Positions 59,960 to 64,000 of a stretch of 64,000 nt of DNA are shown here, one piece after another. The DNA is from Daphnia carinata (Eukaryota; Arthropoda; Branchiopoda; Diplostraca; Daphniidae). The DNA lies in NCBI RefSeq assembly GCF_022539665.2, contig NC_081336.1, positions 7,664,778 to 7,728,777 on the forward strand, given 5' to 3'. How positions within the stretch are numbered: position 1 is the first letter of the stretch; each line of letters opens with the position of its first letter. Position numbers and translations under genes: made by a program. Under the pieces are notes generated by a model. The model was not told the origin of the DNA. It searched no databases and saw only the letters and a list, made by a program, of their open reading frames with translations.

Positions 59960-62076
59960 CTGCATTACCCCAAGTAACATCATATCTTACGCATGACTTA
60001 AGCAATCCAATCCCCTATATTGTACAAAACATGCCGCGCCCATCTTGGAAACTCGTGCTATAAAACTGAAAAGTGGTGTTGTTGAATTTATACGTAAAAT
60101 TATAGCCGCAGTTTAACTTATGCAAAAATATTCGAACGGATTTGACGCGGAATACAAAAGCCAATAAGCAAGTAAAACTTGGTAAATCTTAATTCTGTGC
60201 ACAGTCGCTACCGACACACTGTACCAATAAAAATTATACCAATAATTACTCTACACAGCGTAGGTGACGTCAAACTCGCTCGCTTACCTTTAAGCTTTCC
60301 AAGCGGTGAAGTATTCCCCCCCCCCCTAGTATGTTTTTCAGCGTGGCTTCAGACCTCGATGCAAACACGTTGAGGAAAGCACTCGTATCAAATTTTTAGT
60401 ATGGTTAGGAGTCCTTCTTGGTAACTGATTCTCCTTGTCCAAGACTAAAGAGCAATGAAGTTTAAATAATATAGCTTCACGTATAATAATTAATACAAAA
60501 ATTCTATCTCACCTCGCTCTAAGTAGAACAAGTTTTCGCTTGTTCATAACGTCCCAGACGTTGTACAATGAGTTTTCGAGTGGTAGTTAAACGAGGTTTT
60601 CGACAATAAATCCAGCCTTGAAGAAAACATTCAGCACTTTTCTTTTCCAATAATGGAGAAAAAGAAATATGCGGGTAACACCAATGTTTTCATTCCATTG
60701 TCACCTTTAGGGAATAAAACCATTCATTAGTTGATCCAACTTTATAAACAAATACAAACTTAAAGTTTTATTTTCTTTACTTACTTCTACAGCACACCTA
60801 AAAATATGTTTAATACTTGATTTCACATGTACAGGAATATAAAATATTGCCACTCCTGATGGGTAAAGACCTAAATTCATGTGTGCCATTGCTTTTATTA
60901 GGGAGAAGAAAGTATGTAACTTCACATGAATAAACAGATACCTCACAACTGCTAGGAAAGCTAACTACCGATACGAAATTATCAGCAGAATTTTCAGAAA
61001 CTTTTCTCATAGCGTATCATAGCTGATGTGAGAGTTATTCTTCAAGTCTCTTAAGTCCTAATATGTGGTTTGGGGCAACAGGTCTAACAAAAACCTAATA
61101 ATGTGTAAATAATTTCTGATTCAAGTTACCTTAATCTTATCCTGAATGGTGGGAACAGAATCGGATATAGTCTGCAATGTTTTCATATGGTAAGGCAGAA
61201 ATGACTGTATGCAATGTGACATGTTCCTTTAACATATTCAGCAAGTTCCAGAATGCGAAATTATTGCTATAGAATCACAACAGGAACTGTTAAAAAAATA
61301 TAAATAACAAGAAAGAATGAAAACTGCTAAACACTTCGCTCAGTAAACTTTTTGTGGAAGTCCACTCCACTTCGCTTCCTGAATTTTTTTTGGTTGAAAC
61401 ATTTGCACCAGGAGCTACATAAAAACAGAACTTCACTATGAACCCTATGTGTGCATTGTCAGGGCATTGGTCAAATTGAAATAAGGGTGTAAATCTATCT
61501 AGGCAATGGTTTCTGTGACCTTTCACAGGTTACAGGTTCACATGTTACCCACTTGTGGATATCCTGGCTGAGTATACGTAAAATGATTCACCAACTTGTG
61601 TACGCTAATTTTATCAAATACGAAGCTATTGAAATGCACTACTAAACTGCCACGTGTTGGAAGACTAGAATGCAACTACGAAAGTACATTTGCTGTGTTC
61701 CTTTTCGTTATCACCGCCAACTAGAACTTAATCAGTAATCACTCTGAATCGGACTGAAGACGTTGCCATCAGAAAAGTCTCAAGAAAAGATTACATAAAA
61801 AAACAGCATATTCTTTCTCCTCTTAACATTAAAACTATTTTATCTTTAAACAATTCTTGGAATCTTTACATCTTCAAATACAATACAGCTTTTATATTTT
61901 CTAGAAAAACGGTGAAACTCGGCAGCGTGGTCTTGGATTAAAATGAGCTCTGTTTGCTTACCTTTGCCTTGTTTAGCTTACAATTTGGCGGGTAAATTAC
62001 GTAGCTGTTTGTATCTTTTCCATTTCATCTAAAACGAATCACTCCGTCCAAGCTGCCAGAGAATTCTATGATCAAT
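59960..62076. other. Intergenic ASB to VPS13D
   Basis: About 2.1 kb, AT-rich, with a C run near 60317-60325. No gene recognised; short minus-strand frames near 60700-61500 have no family features. Confidence 0.45.
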
Positions 62077-64000
62077 ATGCTAACCAGCCTAGTTGTTCGT
62101 TTCTGTAACGCCTACCTGGGGCAATATCTGGAAAATCTAGACAAGAATCAACTTTCGTTTTCTCTCCTAAAAGGTCTACCCTGATTAACGCATAAAGATC
62201 GAACGGAAACATAATGCTTGATGTTTATTACAGGGAAGGCTGAATTGCAAAACTTGTCTATAAAAAAAACTGCTTTTGAAAATCTTAATTTGCCATTTTG
62301 TATTCATGGCGGATTTGTGGGAAAAATTTGCATTGACATACCACTTACACGAATAAGCAGTCAGCCATGGGTTATATCCTTCGATCAAATATATGTGATA
62401 GCTGGTCCCAAGACAAACACTATGGTAAGGATAGCTTTCATTGTTGTTTCTCGCTTCATTTTCATTCCAACAAAGCTTATGAACTTTTAGCCTCATAAGA
62501 CACAAAAGGAAAAAAATGAAGATTTGGAGTCTCATCAATTCAAAAGAGCTGCTTTGGACTTGATGGAAGCTGAATGGAAATCAGATCTGGGGTTTCATGG
62601 ATTAGCATTAATGTTGTACAATTCAACATGTTCATCTTGGATAAGCCATTTAACTAGTCTGGTGACTCATATTGTGCAAAACATTGAGGTAAGCCTTGTG
62701 AAATGCTGTGTTTTACTACAATATTGTGTTACTATCTTAGATTTCAGCTTAAAATGACAAAGGTCCACATCCGGTTTGAAGATGGTGGTATATCATGCCC
62801 TGGTAAAGTTATCGCATGTGGCTTACATCTCAAGTCATTCACTGCTCAGACGTGCGACGAAAAAAGGAAAACGTCTGAATTCCTGTACTATAATCCAGAG
62901 TTCATGTATAAGCTGCTGGAACTCAACGGATTGGCAGTGTATTGGGACACAGATGCTAACGCCTTCTGGGACCTGCCCCTTAGTGACCTGTGCAAGAAAA
63001 TGAAATGCTGTTCGATGAAGCAAGATGCGTTCATTTTAACTCCTACTCATGGCTATGCCTACATTAAGAGGAACCGTACTACTACTTCCCTGCAATCCCT
63101 CGAGCAACCACGCGTTAAGTGTGATTTCGTACTCGACCAAGTCGACATTGAATTTCGTGATGCCCAATATTACCAATGCTGCAAAGTTCTTGAAATGCTA
63201 TCTCGTCGTAGTAACCACAAATTCAATCCCAGGCGTCAATGGAAGTATGCCGGGGAGCGTATCATTGCTGCAATCCATGAAAGAAAGAAGATCGAGAACT
63301 GGCCCTTTCTGATTCGTCGCGTTCAAGATGTTCTTCTCTACGTTCGTTCTTATAAGGAACACTTGATGAATTCCTCTGCAGCCGCAAAATTCGAACTAGA
63401 ACGTGAAAGAATTGAATCCGAATTTGAATTAGAAGAACTAATGATGTTACGGTCTATTGTTATGCGACAAATTTCCAGAAGCCGAAATATTTTCAATTGC
63501 TGGTACGACGACTTCATGACATGGTGGTATGCAGAAGGAAACTGGATGTACGCGGCAAATAACGAGTCAGTTATTAACAACACAACTGACCACGAGATCC
63601 TCGAAATGCTGCAAGAGGCCAGAAAAGATAATTTGATTCGAAAGGAAGACCTGCTTCCTATTCAATTTAGCTTTGCCTTGAAACATGGCTGTTTTCGCTT
63701 GTCTGTCTGCCCTAAGAGCATTGAAACTTACCAGCCGTCTAATCTTCTCGTGAAACTCGAATTGCGTGAAATCCTTGTCGACGTTTGGAAAGCACATCCG
63801 AAAATTGGTTGGATTAAACTGCATGTCATCGTCAAGAACGTTTCCTTATGCGACCGCATAACTAAATTTTTCCAAAGTTCTGCAAATCCAGAGGATGAGG
63901 CACCGCATTTTGATTTCGTAAGTTAATCCTATATAATCCTTAGAAACAGTGATTTAATTAACATTATTTTCAATAAGGAGTATGAAAAATATCCGCCTGA
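62077..64000 (+). CDS. Vps13D: VPS13D-like bridge lipid-transfer protein (5' part)
   Basis: VPS13 proteins are very large tubes that move lipids between membranes; VPS13D acts at mitochondria, peroxisomes and the ER. Visible exons: 62077-62173, 62234-62424, 62491-62688, 62748-63917, and 63978 running off the window. The N-terminus MLTSLVVRFCNAYLGQYLEN, then QLSFSLLKGKAELQNLSIKK, LPFCIHGGFVGKICIDIPL and QPWVISFDQIYVIAGPK, is a chorein domain and reads closer to VPS13D (MLxxLVxxxLNxYLGKYV, GFIGKVTLQIP, DPWVISI) than to VPS13A or B. Later landmarks are VHIRFEDG and WKYAGERIIAAIHERKK (the WWxYA-like block). An in-frame Met lies three codons upstream at 62068. The gene continues beyond 64000. Confidence 0.88.

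Overview
The window is animal nuclear DNA, most likely from an arthropod and probably a daphniid-like crustacean. This is an inference from several signs: protein genes split by very short introns (often 50-80 bp), an A-type allatostatin precursor (FGL-amide peptides), a short run of the arthropod telomere repeat TTAGG, and a parkin that reads most like insect parkin. No bacterial, viral or organellar genes were recognised.

Layout. 1-9.4 kb is gene-poor and rich in homopolymers. 9.37-10.57 kb holds nine tandem ~137 bp units that look like repeated 84-bp in-frame exons. A long-chain acyl-CoA synthetase (ACSL3/4 type) occupies 11.3-14.2 kb. Two tandem replication-dependent histone quartets follow (H2A-, H2B+, H4-, H3+; 14.8-17.6 kb and 18.3-21.4 kb). 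In the second quartet the H3 position holds an H3-tail/lysine-rich chimera. Next come ZCCHC4 (rRNA m6A methyltransferase, minus) and PTCD3/mS39 (plus), head to head; the allatostatin-A precursor (minus, 27.6-28.6 kb); a ~5 kb gene-poor stretch; a DNAJC9-like paralog without the HPD motif and then an intact DNAJC9; and POP1 (minus, 36.8-39.2 kb). A repeat-rich interval (39.3-48 kb) carries a TA-flanked MITE, a 23-bp minisatellite, SINE-like tRNA remnants, a USP-like fragment and a foldback element with telomere-like DNA. The right end carries parkin (with a one-base frameshift in RING2), SEC63 (minus), an SLC16 monocarboxylate-type transporter, an ankyrin-SOCS-box (ASB) gene and the 5' end of a VPS13D-type gene that runs off the edge.

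Functional threads. Chromatin: core histones, the H3-tail chimera, and two DNAJC9-type genes (DNAJC9 is known as an H3-H4 chaperone) lie within about 22 kb. RNA and ribosome biogenesis: ZCCHC4, PTCD3 and POP1. Membrane, ER and mitochondria: ACSL, SEC63, parkin and VPS13D. The most novel candidates are the exon-like array at 9.4-10.6 kb, the H3-tail chimera at 20.9 kb, the HPD-less DNAJC9 paralog, the parkin frameshift and the telomere-repeat foldback element. All exon coordinates were set by hand from splice signals, reading-frame continuity and remembered family sequences; no alignment was run.
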